NCBI GenBank assembly: GCA_009746045.1
Contig: RPFO01000389.1
Coordinates: 1,339,482 to 1,370,981, forward strand
DNA: 31,500 nucleotides
DNA from: Mesostigma viride
Lineage: Eukaryota; Streptophyta; Mesostigmatophyceae; Mesostigmatales; Mesostigmataceae
Reading direction: 5' to 3'
The notes beneath the pieces are model-generated. The model did not search any database, was not told the DNA's origin, and saw only the letters and a program-made list of their open reading frames with translations. Made by a program: the position numbers and the translations under genes. Below are positions 8,021 through 16,900 of this stretch, piece after piece; within the stretch, counting starts at the first letter, position 1, and every line of letters starts with the position of its first letter.

Positions 8021-10150
8021 ATGCCGCGGGGTAAAAAGAAGGTACGCGGCACTTACTATAGGAGTCATTCCGAGGAGGAAGGTGCAGACTTGGATAGGCA
8101 GGGCAGCCCAGAGTACCAAGTTCAGGAGGTATCACAACAGGGCTCGTCCTACCAGCAAGGCAGTCCTGAAGGTCACCCAGGTGAGCTGGCTAGTACCTCC
8201 CGTGAGCCGCAAAGGCCACGAGGAGCGGATAGGATGGATAATAGGGAGGAATACCAGCCGCAGCGAATGCAGGCTGAGTATAACCAGCTGATGGAACGGG
8301 CAGGTGATGAGACCCGGCCCAGATATAATCCCACGAGTGCAGCCCAGCACCAGTCAGTGCAGCCGCAGCAACGCCCGCCCGGGCAGCCGCAGCAGCACCC
8401 CGTGCAGGCCCCACAGCAGCATTCGGAACAGCAACAGCCGTTGCCGCAGCAGTGGCAGCAGCAGCCAGTACAGCAGCAGCAGCCACCGCCGCCGCAGCAG
8501 CAACAGTGGCAGCAACCGCAGCAGCTTCCGCCGTTGCAGCAGCAGCAGCAGCCGCTAAGCCAGCCGACCGGGTCGCAGATGTTTGGTCCGCTTAGTCAGA
8601 ACGCGACCTATTATCACGCGCAACGTGCCCAACGATTACAACATCCCTGGGCGAGCGGTCGACGGGTTTCTTTTGGCAGTGACCTGCAGTCCAATGCAAC
8701 ATCGCTGTGGACCCAGGACGAGGCTAGGGTTCCACCGCCGGTATACGATGAGGCTGGGCCCGCGTCGTCCCATCCGGCGCGCAATGTCCCAGCAGCCGGA
8801 CCTGCGCGGCCGAGCGTGTCGCATGGCAATAACCTCAACTTGAGTCGCATGGCACCCAGTGATCCTGGCTACGCGCATCCCTCGTCTGTCTGGCTACAAC
8901 GCAGCGCGACTAGGTCAGCGCCTGCATCGGCAGATGACTCGTTGTCGATCTTTAATGTTCCGCCGTATCGCGCAGTGGGCGGACCTCGGGCCGACGCGTT
9001 TAAGGCGCCGCCCATGCCTGACTTTAAACCAGTGCCCAAGCTGCGCGCGACTATGAACCCTCGCGAGATCGACGAATGGACGCGTATGTGGGTACAGATC
9101 TACTGGGCGTGGTGCAACCACAATGGGTGGGAGCTAGCTACCGAGGTTCTTATCTCCTACGTCGTCACCAACTGCATGGATCCCTCAGTGGTCGGGATAC
9201 TCAACTGTGAGAGTGTCGCGTCGCGCTTGTACCCTCGCACAGTAGAGGAGCTACTAGAGCGCATTCAGCGCAAGCTGGTGCCCCCTGACTGGAAGCTCCA
9301 CGAGCGTCTGGCTTTTTCCAAGCTACGCCAAGGCACCACACCGTTCCGCGAGTTTCTGACAGAGTTTGAAGCATTCTCGGCTCGCCTTGAGGACTTGACC
9401 TGGACAGAATACAGGGCGCGGTTCATTGAGGCGCTGAGTCCGGAACTCCTAGATGAGGTGCTAAAGCGCTTTGCTGAGATACCGTGGGAGCAGTGGGATG
9501 TGATCGAGATCCAGCAGTACCTTCTAAAGGTGTCAGATGTGCTCGCACGCCGCCGCGCAGCGGTCACCTATCGGCATGCTGGTGCTGCACCGCGTCGCGT
9601 CCACTTCACTACGGTGGACCAAGATGGGTCCTCTGAGGACATTATCCACCACGAGCAGGAGGACGGCGACTATGAAGCGCCCCAGGTCAATGCAATCGAT
9701 GCGTCCAAGGCGCGCTGCTTCCGGTGCGGCGAGGTCGGTCATCTCAAGAAGGACTGCACGCGACCACCACGGGATCGCGATCGTGGCGACGAGCAGACGT
9801 CACCCCGTTTCTCCGGGCCTGCCTTCGGTAAGCGCCCGGAACAAGCACTGCGCCCAGACCGGCCTCGCAACGCGGGCGAGCGCGCAGCCAAGCTGCAGGA
9901 CGCCCGGCAGCGTCCCACCCAGCACCAGACGCCCCGCGCTACGGGTCCTTCGTTCCAGCGGGTGAACCGCGAGTTGAATGAGTTGTTCTCACAGCAACAG
10001 GACTCGGGTAATGGCGCCTCGGGGGTTATGGATGGCAAGGCGGTCGCCGGCTATGGGCATGGCGACGAGGAGGATGAGGTAGTAGAGGGGGAAGAGTGGA
10101 CCGGGCGGTCGAACGAGGCGGTCTCCCGGCCCTCCGTTCCTCGTGCGTAG
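8021..10150 (+). CDS. gag: Gypsy B Gag polyprotein (709 aa, intact)
   Basis: The frame is open from 7934, but the first ATG is 8021 and gives a basic N-terminus (MPRGKKKVRG), so I start there. An acidic/Gln segment follows, with a long Gln/Pro-rich tract (about 8340-8570, residues 107-183). The capsid-like domain lies at about 9010-9490 (residues 330-490) and matches the Gag of element A in W, CES, VPPDW and YRARF blocks. A CX2CX4HX4C zinc knuckle begins at residue 566 (9716) and would bind the genomic RNA. The C-terminus is Arg/Gln-rich and ends with an acidic run. The protein would assemble the retrotransposon particle. It overlaps the protease frame by at least 55 bases, with protease at -1. 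No stop or frameshift was seen. Confidence 0.85.
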   Translation: MPRGKKKVRGTYYRSHSEEEGADLDRQGSPEYQVQEVSQQGSSYQQGSPEGHPGELASTSREPQRPRGADRMDNREEYQPQRMQAEYNQLMERAGDETRPRYNPTSAAQHQSVQPQQRPPGQPQQHPVQAPQQHSEQQQPLPQQWQQQPVQQQQPPPPQQQQWQQPQQLPPLQQQQQPLSQPTGSQMFGPLSQNATYYHAQRAQRLQHPWASGRRVSFGSDLQSNATSLWTQDEARVPPPVYDEAGPASSHPARNVPAAGPARPSVSHGNNLNLSRMAPSDPGYAHPSSVWLQRSATRSAPASADDSLSIFNVPPYRAVGGPRADAFKAPPMPDFKPVPKLRATMNPREIDEWTRMWVQIYWAWCNHNGWELATEVLISYVVTNCMDPSVVGILNCESVASRLYPRTVEELLERIQRKLVPPDWKLHERLAFSKLRQGTTPFREFLTEFEAFSARLEDLTWTEYRARFIEALSPELLDEVLKRFAEIPWEQWDVIEIQQYLLKVSDVLARRRAAVTYRHAGAAPRRVHFTTVDQDGSSEDIIHHEQEDGDYEAPQVNAIDASKARCFRCGEVGHLKKDCTRPPRDRDRGDEQTSPRFSGPAFGKRPEQALRPDRPRNAGERAAKLQDARQRPTQHQTPRATGPSFQRVNRELNELFSQQQDSGNGASGVMDGKAVAGYGHGDEEDEVVEGEEWTGRSNEAVSRPSVPRA
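8340..8570 (+). repeat. CAG/CAR-rich low-complexity tract (poly-Gln)
   Basis: Repeated CAG, CAA and CCG codons encode a Gln/Pro-rich stretch in Gag. The minus strand reads as a long Ala/Val ORF through the same tract, which is a shadow. Confidence 0.85.
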
Positions 10151-10763
10151 TGTCCCTGCCTACACGGATAGAGGTAGATGTAGGACAGGTAGATAAGATA
10201 GCGCAAGTCAATAACGTCGGGCAGATAGACAGCTTAGATAAGGACACCCCGTTGGTAGCGAATACCAGCGTGGGCGCAGAATCAGTCGTTACAGTAGATA
10301 GTCGCACCCCGCTTGTAGCGAATACAAGTGCGGATGCATCCTTGGGCGAGAACTCTGCCCCAAGCACGCAGCCGGCCACGGGTAGCGCAGCGAGCTCCGA
10401 CCAGCCTACGCGCGCAACTCCGGCTGGTACCCGCAACTTGCTCCTGTTTAGGGGAGGTCTGGCTGTACCGGGATCAGCATTAGACCCCTACCTCAAGGAC
10501 AAGACCGTCATGGACGTGCAGTTCATGGTGGACACGGGTGCGTCTACGTCGTTCATCAACGAGGCATTGGCGCGTCGCGCAGGATACGACATCCGGCCAC
10601 ATGCGACAGTGGTGAATGTGACCTATTCAGATGGTCGCAAGAGCCCCTCGCCTGGTCGGGTTGATATCAAGGCTGTGATTCAAGGCATCCCTGTGGAACT
10701 CACAGCCACGGTCGCACCGCTGGGAGCTGCCGACATCATCATCGGCATCGACTGCATGGCTGG
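10096..10763 (+). pseudogene. Gypsy B protease, 5' part, cut by the copia insertion
   Basis: The frame opens within the gag end (overlap 10096-10150) and lies at -1 relative to gag; it would be reached by frameshifting, so the nominal start codon (GTG 10096) has no meaning. A retropepsin active-site motif VDTGASTSFI is at about 10528-10557 and the second-half motif IIIGID at about 10735-10752. Translation then runs into copia LTR sequence from about 10764. The missing C-terminal strand resumes at about 19160 (IRRRVVWFPD). A repeated phrase about 60 bases apart, TTGGTAGCGAATACCAG and CTTGTAGCGAATACAAG (10252 and 10312), shows a small tandem duplication in the linker before the protease. Confidence 0.8.
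10759..10763. repeat. Target-site duplication GCTGG, left copy
   Basis: GCTGG flanks the left LTR and recurs at 19159-19163 next to the right LTR. The ends are ambiguous by a few bases because TGG also precedes the right LTR (18502-18504). A TG...CA reading of the LTR (10761-11414) gives no exact duplication. Confidence 0.55.
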
Positions 10764-11417
10764 AGTTAGCATATTGGGGCACCAATGTGCTAGATGGATG
10801 CAGGTTGAGGAGACCTTTCCAACGCCGTGTCAACCGCCTAGAACAGACAAGGGACTAGAAAGTTATCAAGTCCCGAAGTACTGCCGACCGGTGGGCGAGG
10901 GCGGTGCACACTCAGGGCATAGTGGACAGGACACGTGGCAGGCCGTGCCTGCACAGGCTTAGCCTGGACTCTCACGTGACTGGGACACAGTGTACTGAGG
11001 GCTCAACGGTACTGTGGCTAGTAGAAGCCAGTAACCAGCCAGCAGGTCTGCAAGGATGTAAGTCCTTGCAGGACTGTGGCAGGTCCTGTGCTGTCCTAGA
11101 CACAGGATAGCCAGAGATTCCTGTATGCTGCCTGCAACGAGGATGCAAGGCAGCGATACGAGGCTCTGGCAATGTAGCGTTGCCCAGCGTTGCTCATGAC
11201 CGAGGAACAAGGATGGAACGAGGTTGCATATAGCTCGAGGCTCAACGAGGCAACGAGCGTCTTCACACACGAACCTTGGTCGTCACGACGAGTGGCGAGC
11301 CTATCGAGGGTCGTAGGCCTGGTGTGAGGATAAAGGTTGCTAGCCAGCAGCCTAGGGTCATTCCAGCCGGCAAGGACCAGGAGCTCACAAGCTCTGCTGA
11401 CGAGTTGCTGCGCAAAT
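10764..11417 (+). repeat. 5' LTR of the copia element (654 bp)
   Basis: Identical by eye to 18505-19158 (offset 7741). It begins AGTTAGCATATTGGGG and ends CTGCGCAAAT if the GCTGG duplication is used to set the ends. That is not the usual TG...CA; allowing three more bases at the left gives a TGG start. It includes a small inverted motif pair CAAGGATGTAAGTCCTTG (11050-11067), which could fold. Confidence 0.8.
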
Positions 11418-11440
11418 CGTACTATTGCTTCCACGCTTTC

Positions 11441-12566
11441 ATGTCTGGTTCATCGTCAAGCAGCCACGGTGCTGGTGAGGCGAACGAGCAGAGAGACGCG
11501 CAAGCGTTTTTCCCCTACCGTAACCAAGCAAACGCTCCAACATTCGTGCAAGCGGCCTACGTAGCGAGGCACTTGGCAGAAGAGGGGTGGGTGGCGGTGA
11601 GTGGGGGAGGCAACAGGCCAGCGGCGGCGGACCCGATTATACAACGGGCTCGCGTCGTGATTTCTCCAGGTGAGACGGGGCGAGTGGCGGTGGAAGAGTT
11701 GGTGCGCTACGGACGCGCTAGCTGAAACTGCTAATCGTGTGGAGGTCGCTTATCAGGGCGCCCATATCACGCTTGCCGGTCTCGACCTTGCCAGGGAGGC
11801 GCTTAGCCAGATCGTGGCAACAGCGCTCGGCAGCACCAGACTGTTCAACCACTGGGTGGCGACAGCAGTGCTAGGAGAGGGGGTACCAGACGCCGACATC
11901 ATCCGGAACGCGCGTGCTCGGGAGACGGTAAATCCTTGGAGCACGGCGGAGGTATTTGCCCAAACCATTGAGAATCTTGTTGCTGTCCTTTTGCAAGAGT
12001 CGAGAGGGTACGCAGACAGGTTCTATATTACCACGCAGCCTTTCGGAGTGTACTCCAGGCTTGATACACCGAGGCCGGAAACCACCACTGCGTGGGGTCC
12101 GGAGGTGGAGATTGTCGCAGGGGTCGAGAAGACGCCTGAAGACGTCCATTTTGAGTGGACTGACAAGCCAGAGGGCTCCGTCAAGCGCTCAGCCCAGCAG
12201 ATAAACGAGGGCGACGGCACTACCGAGACCTACGAGGCAAGGCAGAGAGCTGATCTGCATATCCCTCGTGAGGCGACTCACGAGTACGACCGTTACGGCC
12301 GAGGCGAGCAGAACGAGCTTGTCGGCGGCGGTAAGCGGTGGTTGCGCAATCTTGCTTGGCATCGCAACCCAGGCGAGACACAACATCCAGTCGAACGCAA
12401 GGAAGACGGGCGACCTGTGACCTGCGTGCTGGGAGAGTTTAACCCAGACCTCCAGATTGTCGCAGAGGCAGCAGCAGCCACACGGTTGCTGAGGGTGTTG
12501 AGCAGCGTCCAGACCGTGAGGAGGGGCAGGCGAGTGCAAGCCAGGAGGCGGCCTCGTCTGGAGTAA
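11441..12566 (+). pseudogene. Accessory ORF between 5' LTR and gag, unknown function, one frameshift
   Basis: Not recognised. The ATG at 11441, 24 bases after the LTR, opens a frame (frame 2) to 11725 beginning with a Ser run, then Gln/Ala-rich sequence. The reading continues in another frame (open 11670-12566) with segments such as ALAETANRVEVAYQG, LFNHWVATAVLGEG and FYITTQPFGVYSRL, then a charged C-terminus rich in Arg and Glu. The two frames overlap at 11670-11725; a one-base indel or an intron with donor CAG/GTGAGA at 11670 would join them. Codon composition is GC-rich, unlike the copia gag and pol. Canonical copia elements have no such ORF. It could be a captured host sequence or an additional structural domain. 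Confidence 0.45.
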
Positions 12567-12930
12567 GTGCGTGAGCCTGAGTGGGTTCCAGCGCCATATC
12601 TGCGTGTGTTTTCTGTGGTATTCTATAATGCTTCGTAACACGCGCGGGGCGGCAGCGGGAGCGGGGCGGGAGCGGGGGATGGCGGGGGTGAGGCAAGGGC
12701 AGACACGGGAGGCCCCGCCAACGTCGTGCCAGAGGGACAGGCAATCCCAACGGCAGAGGGCGTCAATGGCAGGAGGGCGTCCAACCGGAAGAGGAAAGAG
12801 GTGGCACAAGGGGAGGAGCGTGCAGGGTGGCCAACCGACGGCGTGGTGCTGACGGGGGAGGGCCAGAATGATGCTGAACGGCAAGCACCTGGTAAGAGAC
12901 CATGTGTGCCTCCGTCTGGTGTTCCTGCAG
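12563..12930 (+). other. Candidate GT-AG intron joining the accessory ORF to gag
   Basis: The donor GTAAGT at 12563-12568 overlaps the stop of the accessory ORF. A pyrimidine-rich acceptor, TCTGGTGTTCCTGCAG, ends at 12930. Removing 12563-12930 (368 nt) keeps the codon split GA/C and continues exactly in the gag frame (12932 onward). An in-frame join by chance has a one-in-three probability, so this is suggestive only. Confidence 0.4.
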
Positions 12931-13975
12931 CTATGTTCCTGCGCCATTAGCACCAGTAGGAGCTGCTGTCATTGGCAGTGACCCTCGTGCTTTGCCTGGG
13001 ACTAGACCTCATATGAGTGCTGTGGCTGTGATGAATGGCCAGAAGCCTCTCAAGCCTCCTGTGGGACAGGAAGAGCTAGACAAGTGGTTGGAGGATATGG
13101 AGCTAGTTTCATGCTCTGTAGATCCCACTGTCAACCTTGTGCAGGTATTCCACACATCCACGACTAATAGGGATTCAAGTGAGCGGGTGAGGGACAAGGC
13201 TAGGCAGGCTGTCAAGGACAAGCTGACTTGGTCTCAGTTCCTAGAGGGCCTACGTCAGGAGTTTTCTGATAAGGTACTCAACCTCACTAATCACTATAAG
13301 CTCAGCTATGATACCTTTGAGATCAAGGGCACAATAGCTGAGGAGCTGCAGCGGCTCACACGCATCAGGGAGAAGGGGGCCAAGCATGGCTTCAATCTGA
13401 CTGATAGAGCAGTGGCAGATTACTTCCTGGATCGCATGGGGCTGAGTGTGGATGGGAGAAATGCAGCTAGGATGTTTGCTGATCAGACAGATGGGACGTG
13501 GCCAGCCTTGCAAAAGGTTATTTTCAATATCCGTCCATCTGACAATGCTGCTTGCAAGGCAATCCAGGTGACTGGTGCCCCTTCAGCCTCCGCTCATCAG
13601 GTCCATGGTGACGCCCCTGGGCAGGGTGCTCAGGGAGAAACCAGACCTAGTAGGCGTCAGAGGGCTAACAGGCGCAGGCAGAATGGTAACCAGGGTGGCA
13701 AGGGCCAGCAGCAGGGATCCAAAGGCAAGGGTCAGCAGCAGGCTGGTGGTCACCAGGGTGGTCAGCAGAACAAGGGTGGCCAAGGGCAAGGCAAGAGCCA
13801 GGGCCAGGGCACCCAGGCCAGTCAGAGCAGCCAGAACCAGGGTGGCCTGAAGAAGGCTGCTGCTGGGAAGGATGACAAATGCTTTGGATGTGGCAGGACG
13901 GGTCATTGGCGACGTGACTGCCCAGACCAGGCCAAGTCTGCTGGAGCAGGCTCTGGCCAGGTGGGTAAGCCATGA
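12902..13975 (+). CDS. gag: Copia Gag with zinc knuckle
   Basis: Open reading frame of 357 codons ending in TGA at 13973. ATG 12902 lies upstream of a plausible splice acceptor; ATG 13013 is the more likely start for an unspliced RNA, giving 320 residues. Residues matching copia-type Gag (UBN2-like) include the stretch RDKARQAVKDKLTW and EELQRLTRIREKG (about 13190-13380), which would form the capsid. After a basic Gln/Gly-rich linker made of repeated QG and KG units, a CX2CX4HX4C knuckle (CFGCGRTGHWRRDC, about 13880-13921) binds RNA. The protein lies in the same frame as pol and is separated from it by one TGA. Confidence 0.85.
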   Translation: MCASVWCSCSYVPAPLAPVGAAVIGSDPRALPGTRPHMSAVAVMNGQKPLKPPVGQEELDKWLEDMELVSCSVDPTVNLVQVFHTSTTNRDSSERVRDKARQAVKDKLTWSQFLEGLRQEFSDKVLNLTNHYKLSYDTFEIKGTIAEELQRLTRIREKGAKHGFNLTDRAVADYFLDRMGLSVDGRNAARMFADQTDGTWPALQKVIFNIRPSDNAACKAIQVTGAPSASAHQVHGDAPGQGAQGETRPSRRQRANRRRQNGNQGGKGQQQGSKGKGQQQAGGHQGGQQNKGGQGQGKSQGQGTQASQSSQNQGGLKKAAAGKDDKCFGCGRTGHWRRDCPDQAKSAGAGSGQVGKP

Positions 13976-13976
13976 C
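13973..13976 (+). promoter_or_regulatory. In-frame TGA-C between gag and pol, candidate readthrough
   Basis: Gag ends CCA TGA CTT GAG ATG, and pol continues in the same frame with no further stop for 1195 codons. TGA followed by C is a known leaky stop context. Regulated readthrough would give Gag-Pol at a low ratio. A disabling point mutation is the alternative. Confidence 0.5.
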
Positions 13977-13981
13977 TTGAG

Positions 13982-16900
13982 ATGTTGTCCCCTGTAAATA
14001 GTCAATCACCCCTAGTGGGACGAACAGTTGTACATAGTAATGGGGGTGTCCCTCTTGTGCAGCAGCAAGGGGTTGGGAATGATGAGGTGCTTCCACTCAA
14101 TGATTGCAATAACGCTGCTGCAGCAGTGGAATTCCCTGTGCCTGTGGCAGGTGCAGGGTCTCCAGTTGTTGGGGTTGACTCTGGGAGTCAAGCCGCCAGA
14201 CTGGAAGGACCTGCAGCTTCTGTGGGAACCGGGGCTGGCTCTGGGAGCCGAGCTACCTTGGAGGAGGTCCCTGGAGCAAGAGAACAGCAGGTGGGTCGTG
14301 CTATCCCAAGCACACAGTCTTTGTCACGTTCCTCTCTGTGCAGCCAGGCTGACAGGGGGTTGAGCTATGCTCAGGCTGGAAACACTCTACACCATATCTT
14401 TGGTCACTCTAAGCAGGCAGAGATGTTTGCTTGGAAGATTGGCAAGGAGCCTTTGCTAGAGGCCTGCAGTGCAGCTGCTCAGAATTGTGTCTGTCAGGAG
14501 AATGCTGTTCGCCTCCCACAGTCCCATGCCAGAGAACCTGCTAGAGAGCGGGGGGATATCCAGGTGGACATCCAACACATCAGGGGCATGTATCTGTTGG
14601 TGGGGGTGGATAGGTTTAGCAGATATAGGTTGCTGACCATTCTTCCTGGAATGCAGGAGCATCAGCTGTTGATGGGTCTCCAGTCTTTGTTGCCAGGCTT
14701 TGGGGTGTACACCAAGGTGCAAGCTGACTTGCAGTTTGACTGCTTGATCAAGCTGGCTGACCAGCTTCCTTGTAAGTTGGTAGTGGTCCCTAGGGAATGC
14801 CATGGGCAGCAGGGAGCTGTAGAGAGATCTATACGTGAAGTAAAAACAGTGGTGCTAGCAGCTAGGAGTGTGCCTGTTGTGGCATCAGCTCTAGAGAAAG
14901 CAGCTTGGTGTAAGGGGATTGAGGAGCAGCTTAACCACAGGGTAACCTATTACTATGATGGTGTGGCAGTCTCTCCCCTGGCATTGCAGTTTGGTATGCT
15001 ATCACAGGACGTGGTGGCAGCCTGCCTGAAGAAGGCAGACAGGGTGTTTTCCAGATTGAGGCGTAAGGACAAGGGTTGGAAAATGCTGAGGCCCCAGGTG
15101 GGACTGAGGGTCAGGATGTGGAAGGAACCGTCATTACCAGGCAAGCGTGGCAAGTGGCAAGATGGGCAGGTAACCCATGTTGAGGAAGCTAACCATTCTT
15201 GTCTGGTGGCTTTGGAGAGTAATCCCAAGCACGTGTACAGGCTATCCTGGGCTCACGTCAAGGAGAGAAGGCCAACTGCAATCTGGCCTGAAGACGGCCC
15301 TGATCCTCCCTTGGAGGGAGATGAGCAGGATGAGAGCCAGGCAGCAGATGCTAACCCACCATGCTTGGATTATGGTCTGTCCTGGATGGATGAGGGTGAG
15401 CAGGAGTCTGCTGAGACGTCTGTCACAAGGCCAGAGGTGGCCAGGGCTGCACCACAGTCCAGGGGGCTGCTTATGGCGGACATCATTCGAGCTCTGCAGA
15501 ACAGCAAGCGTGATCCCAAGGTATCTAAGCTCACGGGATGGGGGTCATGTGGGGCACCAGCACTAGAAGTGGATACCAACTCACAGGTGTCCATTCTAAG
15601 GGTAGAGGATGCTGCAGGCTTGCAGTGGTCATCCCCTAGCTGCCTAGCTGTGTCTGATTTCTCTGGGAATGTGTCCATGAAGATCTTGGGAGAAGTGAGT
15701 GTGCCTATCCTGGGGGTGCCCACCACGTTCAGTGTGGTTGAAGGGTATCAGGGGCCTGCCATTCTAGGTCAGAACTTCTTGTGCTTACCAGGGGTGAGGA
15801 TATCCTCTGAGGAGCTAGCATTAGAAGGGCAGGGCCGCCTTCCCTTGCAGAGATATCGCTACTCCCAGGGTCTTAGTGTGGCTGTAAGGGCTGTGAGGGG
15901 TCTAGAGGCAGAGGGTCCTGATACAAAGGAGCCCATTGCTGGGGACCTGCTGATCCTCCCTACTACGTTTGACCCACGTGAGTTGGGTGTGCAGAGGTAC
16001 CAGATCCCAGGAACGAGTCCTGTACCTTGGCGCAAGCTAGTGGAGATGATGCAAAGCCCCAAGATGGCTAAGGCATGGACTCTTGGCTTTGTTGCTTCTG
16101 GGCATGAGTGGATAGTTGCCAACTGTGCAGAGCCTGTGGATGTCCTCCCTGAGGATCACCAGCTGCTCAGATTGATGTTTGTCCTCAAGCTCAAGGAGGT
16201 AGATGGCGTGCAGGTGCCACATGTTAGACCAGTTGTGACTGAGTACCATGGCACTGGACAGTTAGCAGATGAGGAGCTTTACACACCAGGGATGCTGCAT
16301 GATACATGGAGGATTTTGTTGTGCATTTATTTGTCTTTTCTGCAGAAGGGGATACCCTATAGCTCTGTGTTGGTAGATTTCAAGAGGGCTTTTCTTAAGG
16401 GTGATCAGCAGGAAGCACAGGATACTTGGCGCACAATACCCCCTTTCTTTGTTAAGGTGCCTGCAGTGTGGAGGGCAGAGCTGAAGACGAGGTATTTGAG
16501 GATTCTCAAAGGCGTGGAAGGCCTTAGATCGAGTCCCATCATCTGGAGGAAGAGCTTGGAGAAGTACCTCAGGTCTGTCTGTGGTCTCTCAGTCTCTCCA
16601 GTTGATCCTTGTCTGTTTCAGGGTAGCTATGAGGGGCTGCCAGCGTTTGCCTCCCTGCATGGTGATGATCTGCATCTCCTGGGCCATCCCACTTGGCAAG
16701 AGTTGACTCTGGCCAGGATCCAGAAACGGTTTGAACTGGGTAAGATCCAGTACATGGTTGAGAATGAGCCCATGGTGTTTTGTGGAATGCAGGCGACCTT
16801 GGTCCATCAGCAGGGTACATGGTCCATCCAGCTGGAGGGTGGTAAGGATTATCCTCAGCAGATCATAGATGCCTTGCAGGAGCCCATCACCCAGGCCAGA

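Noticed and set aside
8190-8486. Ala/Val-rich minus-strand ORF
   Set aside because: It is the reverse of the CAG-rich tract in gypsy B Gag; repeat-driven open frame with no conservation.
10959-11270. Minus-strand ORF of 103 codons, present again at 18700-19011
   Set aside because: It lies wholly inside the LTRs and appears twice only because the LTRs are identical; no motif.
12189-12953. Minus-strand ORF of 254 codons, Pro/Cys/His-rich
   Set aside because: Antisense to the accessory ORF and the candidate intron, in GC-rich sequence where long open frames arise by chance; no domain recognised.
13583-14005. Hydrophobic Leu/Ala-rich minus-strand ORF resembling a membrane protein
   Set aside because: It is antisense to the Gln/Gly repeat linker of the copia Gag, whose zinc knuckle and frame are clear.
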